From assembly GCA_043821115.1 (NCBI GenBank), contig JBDRDD010000004.1, positions 56,557 to 120,556 of the forward strand: DNA of 64,000 nucleotides, read 5' to 3'. Origin of the DNA: JBDRDD01 sp043821115. GTDB taxonomy: Bacteria; CAYTYR01; UBA6262; DAOVJB01. The position numbers and the translations under genes were made by a program. Below, piece after piece: positions 36,311-45,000 of this stretch (the stretch's first letter is position 1; the number at the start of each line of letters is the position of its first letter). The notes beneath the pieces were generated by a model. The model ran no database searches and was not told the DNA's origin. It worked only from the letters and a program-made list of their open reading frames with translations.

Positions 36311-37722
36311 TAACCCCTAAAATAGAAGAAATAAAAACCAGCCTTTCTGCATTTAATATCTTTGAGCTTATAAAAGATGAACCCTACAGCTTTATTCTTG
36401 ACAGCTCATCGACGGCACATGACCCCGATCTCTCAAGGTATTCATTTCTTGGGTCAAAGCCTTTTACTATATTGCGAAGCAAAGGATCTGATATCGAACT
36501 CATCCACCACGACCTGGTGGAGAAAGTCCGTGGAGACCCGTTTAGCGTACTGCGGGATTTGCTCAAGAAATACCATGTCACAGAGAAAAACAGGGGTATA
36601 CCTTTTCAGTGTGGGGCAGTAGGCTATTTCGGATACGAGCTATACGCCTTCACAGAAGAGAACCTGCCACAACCCGCTCCCGATGATACAGGCATCCCGG
36701 ACTGCTATATAGGCTTCTATGACCCTATAATCGCATACGATCATATCCTTTCTAAAGCATATGTCATAACATGCGGATTCTCACATGACAGCAAAACCAA
36801 AGTTAAAAGGATAAAGAGATTAATTGCTCTTGCCGGGGATGCGCAAAGCATAAGGCAAACGCCTCAAAGCCCTCAGGCAAAGCCATCGGCCTGTTTTCGT
36901 TCAAACTTCACCCAGGATACATATATTAAGGCAATAGAAGACATCAAGGAATATATCGCACGTGGAGACGTGTACCAGGTAAACCTGTCCCAGAGGTTCG
37001 CCGCCGAGTTTGACTCGGATGCGTTTGAGCTCTACCGTAAATTGCGACAGGTCAACCCGGCGCCTTTTTCAGCATTTATGCATTTTGACAAGATTAAGAT
37101 ATTGAGCTCCTCGCCCGAGAGATTCCTTAAGATGAAAGATGGGATAATAGAGACAAGACCCATAAAGGGAACAAGGCCTAGGGGAAGCTCCAAAGAAGAG
37201 GACAGCTTGCTTCGAAATGAGCTGCGCCAGAGCAAAAAGGACCAGGCTGAGCATGTTATGATAGTAGATCTGGAAAGAAATGACCTGGGCAGGATATGTA
37301 AATACTCTACAATATCCGTGGAGAAACTGGCCGATCTGGAGGAATATGCCACTGTATTTCATCTTGTATCAACCATCAGCGGTAAGGTTGCCAAAGGAAA
37401 AGATGCTGTTGACTGCCTGAAGGCCTGCTTTCCCGGAGGCTCGATAACAGGCGCACCGAAAATCCGCTCAATACAGATTATAAGGGAGATGGAGCCCAAC
37501 AGGCGTGACATTTACACAGGCTCTATAGGCTATATATCCTTTGGAGGCAATATGGACACCTCAATTGTAATAAGGAGCCTGCTCATAAAGGATACGAATT
37601 GCTATCTATATGCCGGCGGAGGCATAGTTGCCGATTCCAATCCTCAGTCGGAATACGAGGAGACTTTTCATAAGATCAAGGCTTTTATGAAGACACTGGA
37701 CACGCAGAAGGTACCCGGATGA
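36307..37722 (+). CDS. pabB: Aminodeoxychorismate synthase component I
   Basis: Makes 4-amino-4-deoxychorismate from chorismate for folate. The chorismate-enzyme core shows VYQVNLSQRF, SPERFL, PIKGTRPRG near 284 and FPGGSITGAPK. The Lys in PIKGT is the PabB hallmark (TrpE has PIAGT), and the next gene is a lyase-type aminotransferase, so PabB is preferred over TrpE. No glutamine amidotransferase (pabA) gene is in the window. Overlaps both neighbours by 4 bp. Confidence 0.92.
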   Translation: MITPKIEEIKTSLSAFNIFELIKDEPYSFILDSSSTAHDPDLSRYSFLGSKPFTILRSKGSDIELIHHDLVEKVRGDPFSVLRDLLKKYHVTEKNRGIPFQCGAVGYFGYELYAFTEENLPQPAPDDTGIPDCYIGFYDPIIAYDHILSKAYVITCGFSHDSKTKVKRIKRLIALAGDAQSIRQTPQSPQAKPSACFRSNFTQDTYIKAIEDIKEYIARGDVYQVNLSQRFAAEFDSDAFELYRKLRQVNPAPFSAFMHFDKIKILSSSPERFLKMKDGIIETRPIKGTRPRGSSKEEDSLLRNELRQSKKDQAEHVMIVDLERNDLGRICKYSTISVEKLADLEEYATVFHLVSTISGKVAKGKDAVDCLKACFPGGSITGAPKIRSIQIIREMEPNRRDIYTGSIGYISFGGNMDTSIVIRSLLIKDTNCYLYAGGGIVADSNPQSEYEETFHKIKAFMKTLDTQKVPG

Positions 37723-38603
37723 AAAAAAAGACAGCAGTAATATATTTAAATGGAAATTATGTAAATTGGGACAGGGCAACATTGTCTGTGCATGACCGGG
37801 GACTTCTTTACGGTGAGGGAATATTTGAGACCATGCGCAGCTATGAGGGAACCGTGTTCATGCTCGATGAGCATCTCAAACGCCTTTTTGAGTCCATGAA
37901 GACAGCCGGCATCCCGCAGGTATTATCAAAGTCCAGGATAAAAGATGCCGTATACAAAACACTCGTGCTGAACAAACTCAAAAACGCCTACATACGCCTT
38001 ACCGTAACAGGAGGGGCATCCGGTACGGGTTTATTTTCAAAGAGTAAAAGCCGGCCGAATATATTTATTATTGCACGAGCCCTTGCACCTTTTGGGGAAA
38101 AAGTATATAATACTGGGATAAAGGCCATTATATGTAAAGTCAGGCAGAATGAGACCTCCGCTGTTTGCGGTATCAAATCCCTGGGATACCTGGAGAGGTC
38201 ATTAATAGCCAAAGAACTTAATCTCAAGAAAGCCCAGGATGCAATTCTCCTGAATACAAAAGGCTATGTCGCGGAAGGGCTAACCAGTAACATATTCCTC
38301 CTGAAGAATGACATCCTTATAACGCCGTCTGTTGAATCAGGTATTCTGCCGGGAATTACAAGACAAGTTGTGCTTGAGTTAGCACCAAAACTTGGACTGA
38401 AAACCTCTGCCCAAAAAGTAAAAGTCCAGGATATGCAAAAAGCACGCGAGGTATTCCTGACAAACTCTATCAGGGAAATAATACCGGTGGTTTCGATAGA
38501 CAGCAAGCCTGTAGGGGATGGCAAGCCGGGGGAAATTACCAGGGCGATACACCAGATGTATCGTGACGCTGTCAGTAAATATAGCAAAAACCGAAGGAGG
38601 TGA
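37719..38603 (+). CDS. pabC: Class IV aminotransferase, probably aminodeoxychorismate lyase
   Basis: PLP fold-type IV protein. It opens with VHDRGLLYGEGIFETMRSYEG, carries the PLP Lys in GIKSLGYLERS near 150, and ends with TNSIREIIPV. Co-translation with pabB (4-bp overlap) argues for aminodeoxychorismate lyase, making p-aminobenzoate. Branched-chain or D-amino-acid aminotransferase are alternatives by fold alone. The gene ends 45 bp before the band 7 gene. The symbol is based on context. Confidence 0.8.
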   Translation: MKKKTAVIYLNGNYVNWDRATLSVHDRGLLYGEGIFETMRSYEGTVFMLDEHLKRLFESMKTAGIPQVLSKSRIKDAVYKTLVLNKLKNAYIRLTVTGGASGTGLFSKSKSRPNIFIIARALAPFGEKVYNTGIKAIICKVRQNETSAVCGIKSLGYLERSLIAKELNLKKAQDAILLNTKGYVAEGLTSNIFLLKNDILITPSVESGILPGITRQVVLELAPKLGLKTSAQKVKVQDMQKAREVFLTNSIREIIPVVSIDSKPVGDGKPGEITRAIHQMYRDAVSKYSKNRRR

Positions 38604-38647
38604 GTTTTTAGCAGTATAATCTTAAAAAATTGAAGAAGGAGGCTATT

Positions 38648-39583
38648 ATGCCTTTAATTTATTTTATCATCATTGCTTTTGTTGTCATGTCGGTAATGTC
38701 GGCAATTAAAAAAGCCCAGGCAGGTGAAGTCAATGTCAACCTGGCAAAGATAAGACGAAACGCCAAGGTTATCATATTTATAGTAGTTGCAGTGCTCATC
38801 CTGCTTAAGAGCATAGTCATTATCCACCCGGGACAGGTAGGGGTGGTGGTGTTTTTCGGAGACGTCAGGGCCAATGCCCTCCAGAACGGCATACACATAA
38901 TAAACCCCCTTGCTTCCGTGGTGCGCATGAGTGTTAGAACAGAGGAATACACTATGAGCATAGCCGGAGGGGAAGGCAAGGTAAAGGGGGATGACGCTAT
39001 TGACGCACTCACCAAGGAAGGCCTTAAGGTCAGACTGGATCTGACAGGATGGTACCGACTGGAGGCATCTGCCGCTCCGAAGGTTTACCAGACCATAGGC
39101 ACCGATTACGAAGTCAAGATAGTAAGACCGGCCCTTCGCACCGCAATACGAGACGCGGTTGTTAAATATACCGCAGCTGGTATTTATACTGAAAAGAGGA
39201 CGGATCTTGTAGCCAACATAGAAACTGTACTTAGCCAGCTTACAAAAGAGAGGGGTATTCTCATAGAGAAGATACTGCTTAGAAACGTCATACTGCCGAA
39301 AAAGCTTACCGAGGCAATCGACGCAAAGCAGGCAGCCGAACAGGAAGCCCAGCAAATGGAATTCGTTCTGCTGAAAGAGCAGAAAGAGCAGGAGAGAAAA
39401 ATCATAGAGGCAGAGGGTATAAAGTCTGCCAACAAGATCATCGCCTCCGGCCTGACACCCAGTTATCTTCAGTGGTACAGGATAGATATGATGAAGCAGC
39501 TGGTGAATTCACCTAATAATACGATCATCTTTATACCGGAAGATATGCAAACAACGCCAATAATAAATATACCTGCACAGTAA
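38648..39583 (+). CDS. SPFH/band 7 membrane protein
   Basis: An N-terminal hydrophobic segment, a second near 40-58 (VIIFIVVAVLILLKSIVII), then a prohibitin/stomatin-type domain starting HPGQVGVVVFFGDV, with ILIEKILLRNVILPKKLTEAI followed by an Ala/Glu/Gln-rich coiled coil. The 311-residue length is normal. ATG 38648 has AAGGAGG at good spacing; an upstream in-frame TTG is rejected. It likely scaffolds membrane proteases or microdomains. A PspC gene follows, and the two can act together in envelope stress. Confidence 0.87.
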   Translation: MPLIYFIIIAFVVMSVMSAIKKAQAGEVNVNLAKIRRNAKVIIFIVVAVLILLKSIVIIHPGQVGVVVFFGDVRANALQNGIHIINPLASVVRMSVRTEEYTMSIAGGEGKVKGDDAIDALTKEGLKVRLDLTGWYRLEASAAPKVYQTIGTDYEVKIVRPALRTAIRDAVVKYTAAGIYTEKRTDLVANIETVLSQLTKERGILIEKILLRNVILPKKLTEAIDAKQAAEQEAQQMEFVLLKEQKEQERKIIEAEGIKSANKIIASGLTPSYLQWYRIDMMKQLVNSPNNTIIFIPEDMQTTPIINIPAQ

Positions 39584-39604
39584 CGCTCTAAGGAGACATA
39601 AGAA

Positions 39605-39805
39605 GTGAAAAAGAAACTTTATGTAGACAAAAGTCAGGGCCTTATACTCGGAGTCTGCGCCGGCATAGCCAAATACTTTTCAATGGATGTAACTCTAGTA
39701 CGCGTTATCTGCGTTATAATCATTGCAATATCAGGGCTCATCCCGGGCATGCTGGGATATATCATAGCCGCCCTGATCATGCCGGAATCGAAGAAGGGTT
39801 CATGA
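39605..39805 (+). CDS. PspC domain protein
   Basis: A 66-residue PspC protein: the GLILGVCAGIAKYFSMDVTLVR helix, then one membrane segment (VICVIIIAISGLIPGMLGYIIAALIM). The start is GTG 39605, with AGGAGA upstream. Family members sense or buffer envelope stress. Next to an SPFH protein the pairing suggests membrane maintenance, which is inference. Confidence 0.88.
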   Translation: MKKKLYVDKSQGLILGVCAGIAKYFSMDVTLVRVICVIIIAISGLIPGMLGYIIAALIMPESKKGS

Positions 39806-39833
39806 AGCATAATCCCGCAAGGCAGGGGGATTC

Positions 39834-40820
39834 ATGAAACTTGGAGTAAGCTACTTTGGCAACAGGAGCCCGAAACACGTTGCCAGGGACATGGAAGATA
39901 TTGCCAAAAGTAACTGTAACTTCGTCGTGCATACATTCAGCGAAAACGACCTTGCCTACTATAAAAAGGCTATGAAAGAGATCGTCTCCATAAGCCACGA
40001 CCTGGGGCTTGAGGTATATACGGATCCCTGGAGCGTGGGGAATGTATTCGGCGGAGAGGCTTTCAGTGATTTTGTAGCAAAAAACCCTGACACATGGCAG
40101 GTACTCTCAAGCAAAGAGATAATACCCAGGGCATGCCTTAACAGCGAGAAGTTCAGGCGTTTCATGAAGGACTGGATAATCGCAGCATATGAGATCGGCA
40201 GCGATGTCATCTTCTGGGACGAGCCCCACATGTTCCTGTCCTCGAAGCCTGATGAGAAGGCCGTTTTTTCATGTGTTTGCGAACTCTGCCAGAAGAAGTT
40301 CAAGGGTAAGTTCGGCAGGCCCATGCCGTCCGGGCTGACTCCGGATGTGCACCTTTTTATAGGAGAGACCATCGCTGGATTCTTAAAAGACATGTCTTTA
40401 TTTTCCAAAAGACACAAGATGAAAAACGCGGTGTGCGTGTACGCGAAAGAAGAATATGAACCATTCTGGGATATCATAGCATCTATAAAATCCATTGACA
40501 TCTTCGGTACGGACCCGTACTGGCGCTTTGCAAAAAAGAGCCTGCGCCCGTACGTGACATATTATACGAAGAAAGTGTTAAGCGTGTGTGAGAAGCATAA
40601 CAAAGAAGCACAGCTGTGGATACAGGCTGTGCGCATACCAAAGGGCTGTGAAAGAGAAATAGAAGAAGCCATAGATATAGTCTCAAAAGAGGGGATAAAA
40701 AACATCGCTGCATGGAGCTATCATGCGGGAGGCCTGATAGACACACTCGCCTCAAAGAACCCTCAGCTTGTATGGAAAACCCTGACCGGGGCCTACGGAC
40801 GCCTCCTGGCTCAAGAATGA
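39834..40820 (+). CDS. Uncharacterised TIM-barrel-like protein
   Basis: A 328-residue soluble protein without a signal peptide. Barrel-like strands are seen in KLGVSYFGNRSP, CNFVVHTFSENDL, LEVYTDPWSVGNVFGG, SDVIFWDEPHMFLS, NAVCVYAKEE and IDIFGTDPYW. Acidic residues at strand ends (DEPH, GTDPYW) could be catalytic as in glycoside hydrolases. A CVCELCQKKF motif adds two or three cysteines for metal. I cannot assign a family. It ends 7 bp before the release-factor-like gene. Confidence 0.6.
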   Translation: MKLGVSYFGNRSPKHVARDMEDIAKSNCNFVVHTFSENDLAYYKKAMKEIVSISHDLGLEVYTDPWSVGNVFGGEAFSDFVAKNPDTWQVLSSKEIIPRACLNSEKFRRFMKDWIIAAYEIGSDVIFWDEPHMFLSSKPDEKAVFSCVCELCQKKFKGKFGRPMPSGLTPDVHLFIGETIAGFLKDMSLFSKRHKMKNAVCVYAKEEYEPFWDIIASIKSIDIFGTDPYWRFAKKSLRPYVTYYTKKVLSVCEKHNKEAQLWIQAVRIPKGCEREIEEAIDIVSKEGIKNIAAWSYHAGGLIDTLASKNPQLVWKTLTGAYGRLLAQE

Positions 40821-40827
40821 GGTAAAT

Positions 40828-41253
40828 ATGGCCGTCTTTGCCATAACCCCGAAGAAAGAACAGGCTCTTATCGAGAAGATGAAGGGCCTTGGAATATATG
40901 AGAAGGATATTATAGAGAAGTTCGTGCGCTCCTCGGGAAAGGGCGGGCAGAAAGTAAACAAATCCTCAACCTGTGTTTACTTAAAGCACATCCCGAGTGC
41001 CATTGAGGTGAAATGCCAGAGAGAGCGTTCCCAGGCGCTTAACCGCTTCCTGGCAAGAAGGATACTCGTCTCCAAGATTGAGTCACGCATACTGGGCAGA
41101 CTCTCTGAGGAAAGAAAGCGCACAGAGAAGATAAGAAGGCAGAAGCGCAAGCGCTCAAAGAGAGCAAAGGAAAAACTTCTAAAGGACAAGCGCAAGACTT
41201 CAGAGAAAAAATCACTGCGGGGTAAAATAAAGCTTTCGGGATTGGATTTATGA
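40828..41253 (+). CDS. Release-factor-like ribosome rescue protein with GGQ
   Basis: Contains only the catalytic domain 3 of class I release factors: RSSGKGGQKVNKSSTCVYL near 32-50 carries the GGQ for peptidyl-tRNA hydrolysis. The next stretch, KHIPSAIEVKCQRERSQALN, resembles mitochondrial MTRFR (C12orf65) more than ArfB. No stop-codon recognition domains exist. The last 45 residues are Lys/Arg-rich, as in rescue factors whose tail enters the ribosome. It probably frees nascent chains from stalled ribosomes. It overlaps metF by 4 bp. Confidence 0.83.
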   Translation: MAVFAITPKKEQALIEKMKGLGIYEKDIIEKFVRSSGKGGQKVNKSSTCVYLKHIPSAIEVKCQRERSQALNRFLARRILVSKIESRILGRLSEERKRTEKIRRQKRKRSKRAKEKLLKDKRKTSEKKSLRGKIKLSGLDL

Positions 41254-42128
41254 GCGAAAAAATAACTGGCATTTTTAAGAAAAAAGAACGTACGTACTCT
41301 TTCGAGTTCTTCACACCTAAAACAGAACAGGGGAACAAAAGGCTCCTTGAAACAGTAAAGGCTCTAAATGAACTCTCCCCTGATTTTGTTTCCGTTACCT
41401 ACGGGGCCGGAGGATCAACAAAGGAGTTCACAGCAAATATAGTCAAAGAAATTAAGGATAAGCTGGGTATCGTGACAATGCAGCATTTGACATGCATCGG
41501 GCACAGCAAGGCAGAATTAAAACAGCTGATTAAGGCTATGCATAAAAACGGTGTAAAAAATGTGCTTGCGCTGCGGGGAGACCCCCCGCAGGGAATTACA
41601 ACATGGAAACCCCATCCGGACGGTTTTAATTACAGCTATGAGCTCTGCCGGGAGATATCCTCCTCTTATGGAGATTCTTTCAGTATAGGCGTAGCGGGAT
41701 TTCCCGAGGGGCACATAGATTGTCCCGACAAAGAAACAGATGCCAAATATCTCAAGATGAAAATTACCGGCGGTGCACAGTTCGTTATAACACAGCTGTT
41801 CTTCGACAATAAAGATTATTTCGAATATGTAGGGCGCCTGCGCAAGATTGGGGTAAAGAACAGGATCATACCGGGTGTTCTTCCAATAACAAACTATAAT
41901 AACCTTGTGAACTTCTGCAAAAAGTGCGGGGCCAGAATACCGCAGAAAGTGCATGATATTTTTGAACCCTTGAAGGAAGATGAGAAGGGCACATATGAGG
42001 CGGGAGTAGAGTTCGCCATTGGACAGTGCAATGGTCTGTTAAAGGGCGGAGCCCCTGGAATACATTTCTATACCCTAAACAAGATAGACCCAACCCGGGA
42101 AATCCTTAAAAAGATCACCCGCCTTTAG
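41250..42128 (+). CDS. metF: Methylenetetrahydrofolate reductase
   Basis: FAD enzyme making 5-methyl-THF for methionine synthesis or the Wood-Ljungdahl methyl branch. YSFEFFTPKTEQG holds the catalytic Glu, and SVTYGAGGS, ALRGDPP, GVAGFPEGH and TQLFFD are the standard blocks. The 292-residue length is typical. No metV-like Zn/Fe-S partner is adjacent, so a link to acetogenesis is not supported here. Confidence 0.95.
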   Translation: MSEKITGIFKKKERTYSFEFFTPKTEQGNKRLLETVKALNELSPDFVSVTYGAGGSTKEFTANIVKEIKDKLGIVTMQHLTCIGHSKAELKQLIKAMHKNGVKNVLALRGDPPQGITTWKPHPDGFNYSYELCREISSSYGDSFSIGVAGFPEGHIDCPDKETDAKYLKMKITGGAQFVITQLFFDNKDYFEYVGRLRKIGVKNRIIPGVLPITNYNNLVNFCKKCGARIPQKVHDIFEPLKEDEKGTYEAGVEFAIGQCNGLLKGGAPGIHFYTLNKIDPTREILKKITRL

Positions 42129-42140
42129 AAAGGCAGTATT

Positions 42141-42812
42141 ATGGACTTCATTAAGCTCTCACCCTCCGCACTTAATCTTTTTAATAACTGCCCGAGGTGT
42201 TTCTGGCTCGAAAAGAACAGGAAGATAAAAAGACCCCGCGGTATTTTTCCCTCGCTTCCCGGCGGGATGGATCTTGTAATAAAAAGGTATTTTGACACAT
42301 ACAGAGAACAGGGCCTGCTCCCACCGGAGTTGCGCGGCAAGATTGAAGGGGATTTGTTTGGAGATATTGACAAGCTCGAGAAGTGGCGGAGCTGGCGTGC
42401 AACGGACCTCATTTACAACGATCCTTCTCTAAACGCTGCACTCTCCGGAGCACTTGATGACTGCCTCGTTGATGACGGATTTTATATACCTCTTGATTAC
42501 AAGACAAGGGGATCCGAGCTAAAAGAAGATCCCAGGAAATATTACCAGACACAGCTTGACTGCTACACCCTTATACTGGATGCGACCGGGCACAAGACAA
42601 AAGGCCTTTCATATCTTGTATACTACTGGCCCAAAGAAGTAAGAGATAACGGGATGGTGGAATTTACAATTCATCCGATAAGAATAGAAACAAGCATAGA
42701 CTCCGCGAAAAAGACTTTCGAGAAAGCCGTAAATACCCTGCGAAACCCTCTACCTCCAGAAGATGGAGAATGCGAATACTGCAACTGGCTTGAGCTTTCA
42801 AGAAATATATAG
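42141..42812 (+). CDS. PD-(D/E)XK nuclease family protein with paired cysteines
   Basis: A RecB/Cas4-like nuclease fold. The active-site core is the LDDCLVDDG strand (about 103) followed by PLDYKTRG near 118 and the QLDCYTLIL helix. An N-terminal NNCPRCFWLEK and a C-terminal GECEYCNWLE together give four Cys, consistent with the Fe-S or zinc clamp seen in this superfamily. It is 223 residues long. No cas genes or addA/recB partners are nearby, so a general DNA-end processing role is more likely than CRISPR adaptation. Confidence 0.8.
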   Translation: MDFIKLSPSALNLFNNCPRCFWLEKNRKIKRPRGIFPSLPGGMDLVIKRYFDTYREQGLLPPELRGKIEGDLFGDIDKLEKWRSWRATDLIYNDPSLNAALSGALDDCLVDDGFYIPLDYKTRGSELKEDPRKYYQTQLDCYTLILDATGHKTKGLSYLVYYWPKEVRDNGMVEFTIHPIRIETSIDSAKKTFEKAVNTLRNPLPPEDGECEYCNWLELSRNI

Positions 42813-42828
42813 GTGAAGAGGAGGCCCC

Positions 42829-43245
42829 ATGAAAAGCTATAAAGAAGAACTCTGGTTTAACACGAAAACAAGACAGGCCTTTATAAACATAACCCCTCAA
42901 GTCGAAGAAGCCCTGGCAAAAAGCAATATAAAGGAGGGCCTGTGCCTTGTCAACGCCATGCACATAACCTCCAGCGTATTCATTAATGACGATGAGAGTG
43001 GCCTGCACAGGGACTTCTCTGAATTTTTGGAAAGACTGGCTCCATACGGCGTAGAGAAATATAACCACAACAACACAGGCGAGGACAACGGCGACTCACA
43101 TATTAAGAGGACGATCATGGGCAGGGAAGTCATCGTTGCCGTCACAAACACCAGGCTTGATTTCGGGCCGTGGGAACAGATCTTCTACGGCGAGTTCGAC
43201 GGTAAGAGAAGAAAGCGCGTGCTGATAAAAATAATTGGAGAATGA
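42829..43245 (+). CDS. YjbQ/UPF0047 family protein
   Basis: A 138-residue secondary thiamine-phosphate synthase-like protein. Family blocks are CLVNAMHITSSVFIND, NHNNTGEDNGDSHIKR and GPWEQIFYGEFDG. Some members rescue thiamine-phosphate synthase mutants, but the natural role is unclear. GAGG precedes the ATG. The last four bases overlap the start codon assigned to the nucleotidase. Confidence 0.9.
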   Translation: MKSYKEELWFNTKTRQAFINITPQVEEALAKSNIKEGLCLVNAMHITSSVFINDDESGLHRDFSEFLERLAPYGVEKYNHNNTGEDNGDSHIKRTIMGREVIVAVTNTRLDFGPWEQIFYGEFDGKRRKRVLIKIIGE

Positions 43246-44966
43246 ACCATTTTTATACTATGAAAAAAGCTATCCTGACTGTTGTTACTCTTTTTCTTTT
43301 AGCATATCCTCTCTATGCCGAGCTTGTCCCGGTAACCATCCTTTATACAAATGACCTGCACGGACACATACTCCCATCATATGATTCTGCAACAGAGGGA
43401 GAGCCCAAGCCGCTAATGGGCGGGCTATCCCGGCATGCTTCCTACATTAAAGCCATAAGAACACAACGAAAAGACGACAAGATACTGCTTCTTGACTCCG
43501 GTGACTTTTTTCACGGCACAGTCGAGGGAAATTCTTCGCAGGGCAGGGCTATAATAGAGGCGATGAATATAATGGGATATGATGCGCTAAGTCTGGGTAA
43601 CCACGATTTTGCCTTCGGAGAGGAGAATCTTGCCAGGCTTGCAAAAGAAGCCGGTTTTCATTTCCTGGGTGCAAATATTACAAAGAAAGACTCCACGACC
43701 CATCCACAATACCTCAAGCCTTACATGATAAAGAAATCACCAGAGATAACAATAGTCGTAATCGGGGTAATCACCCCCGAGACAATAAGTATGAACTTTT
43801 ACGACCACGTAAAGGGTATTGATATACTTAATCCTGCCAAGACTGTTGCCAGGCATCTCAATGAACTCCAGGATAAAAACGTGGATTTAATTATCCTCGT
43901 GAGCCACCTCGGACACAGGGAAGATATGGTCATTGCAGAGTGCTTTCCCCAGGTTGATGTCATTATAGGCGGGCACGACCATGTCATACTGGAATCCCCG
44001 CGTGAGGTGGGGGATACCCTGGTATGCCAGGCAGGAGAGAATGGGTACAGGGTGGGAAACCTTGAGCTCGTATTTGATACAGATACCGACACGATATCAG
44101 CTTATGAGCATACCATGGCAAACATATACACGGATTCATACACACCTGACCCTCAAACAGAAACTGCACTGAAGCGCTATTATGACAAGGATATGGACCA
44201 GATAATAGGATATGCCAAAACAACGCTCCGAAATGACTCCGCGGCCGATTCACCACTCGGGAACTGGATTACCGATGTTATGAGAGAAGAGGGGGGAGCG
44301 GATATAGCCATTGCGTCAAAAGGGGGTATCAGGGCTTCTCTTGCAAAGGGAGATATCACCAAGCGTGAGCTCTACTCTATTTCACCGTTTGAGAACACCC
44401 TTGTCAGGATGAATATATCCGGCAAAAACCTTAAAATACTCCTTGAGCGCATGCTGTCAAAGAGCACACCAAGATTTCATGTTTCAGGCCTTAAGATAGA
44501 GTTTGACCCTAAGGCACAACAGGGAAAGCGCATAACCAGATTATCTGTAGGAGATAATGAGGTAATTGCCAAAGAGGAGTATACTCTTATCATGAATAAT
44601 TTCGAGGTCTTCTCTGTGGGAAGGTATAAGGAAATAAAAGATGCCACCCAGATAAAGGATACGAAAATAACCCTTTACCAGGCCCTTGCAGACTACACGA
44701 AGAAGCATTCTCCTGTAGCTGCTCCTCAAGGAAAAAGGATAATAGCTTCTTATAAAAACCAGGAGAAAAAAATAAATATAAATACAGCAACCGAAGAAGA
44801 ATTATGCTATCTAAAGGGTATAGGCCCCAAAAAAGCCGGGTCGATCATCGAGCATCGAAAAAAGCATGGACATTTCGCAAATATTGAGGGTATAATGGAA
44901 GTCAAAGGCATAGGCTCAGGCATATACACCAAGATAAAAAAAAGCATATCTGTCTCGGGAGAGTGA
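43242..44966 (+). CDS. Exported 5'-nucleotidase/UshA-like enzyme fused to a helix-hairpin-helix domain
   Basis: A signal peptide (about residues 7-25) is followed by a calcineurin-like phosphatase domain (TNDLHGHILPS, DSGDFFHG, LGNHDFAFGE, VSHLGH, GGHDHVI) and a UshA C-terminal substrate domain (SPLGNWITDVMREE, SISPFENTLVRM). After a short linker, residues about 507-572 form a ComEA-type helix-hairpin-helix domain (INTATEEELCYLKGIGPKKAGSIIEHR). The enzyme should hydrolyse nucleotides outside the cytosol; the added domain may hold DNA. ATG 43260 is an alternative start, and neither start has a well-placed ribosome site. Confidence 0.88.
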   Translation: MNHFYTMKKAILTVVTLFLLAYPLYAELVPVTILYTNDLHGHILPSYDSATEGEPKPLMGGLSRHASYIKAIRTQRKDDKILLLDSGDFFHGTVEGNSSQGRAIIEAMNIMGYDALSLGNHDFAFGEENLARLAKEAGFHFLGANITKKDSTTHPQYLKPYMIKKSPEITIVVIGVITPETISMNFYDHVKGIDILNPAKTVARHLNELQDKNVDLIILVSHLGHREDMVIAECFPQVDVIIGGHDHVILESPREVGDTLVCQAGENGYRVGNLELVFDTDTDTISAYEHTMANIYTDSYTPDPQTETALKRYYDKDMDQIIGYAKTTLRNDSAADSPLGNWITDVMREEGGADIAIASKGGIRASLAKGDITKRELYSISPFENTLVRMNISGKNLKILLERMLSKSTPRFHVSGLKIEFDPKAQQGKRITRLSVGDNEVIAKEEYTLIMNNFEVFSVGRYKEIKDATQIKDTKITLYQALADYTKKHSPVAAPQGKRIIASYKNQEKKININTATEEELCYLKGIGPKKAGSIIEHRKKHGHFANIEGIMEVKGIGSGIYTKIKKSISVSGE

Positions 44967-45000
44967 TTCTCCGTTAATCAATACACCAAGGATATTACCG

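Noticed and set aside
36307..37722. Anthranilate synthase component I (trpE)
   Set aside because: The PIKGT motif and a neighbouring lyase-type aminotransferase favour pabB; no trp genes nearby.
42141..42812. Cas4
   Set aside because: No CRISPR array or other cas genes nearby, and the Cys arrangement is not that of Cas4.
44955..44975. Terminator after the nucleotidase gene
   Set aside because: Only a 5-bp GGAGA/TCTCC hairpin without a T tract.
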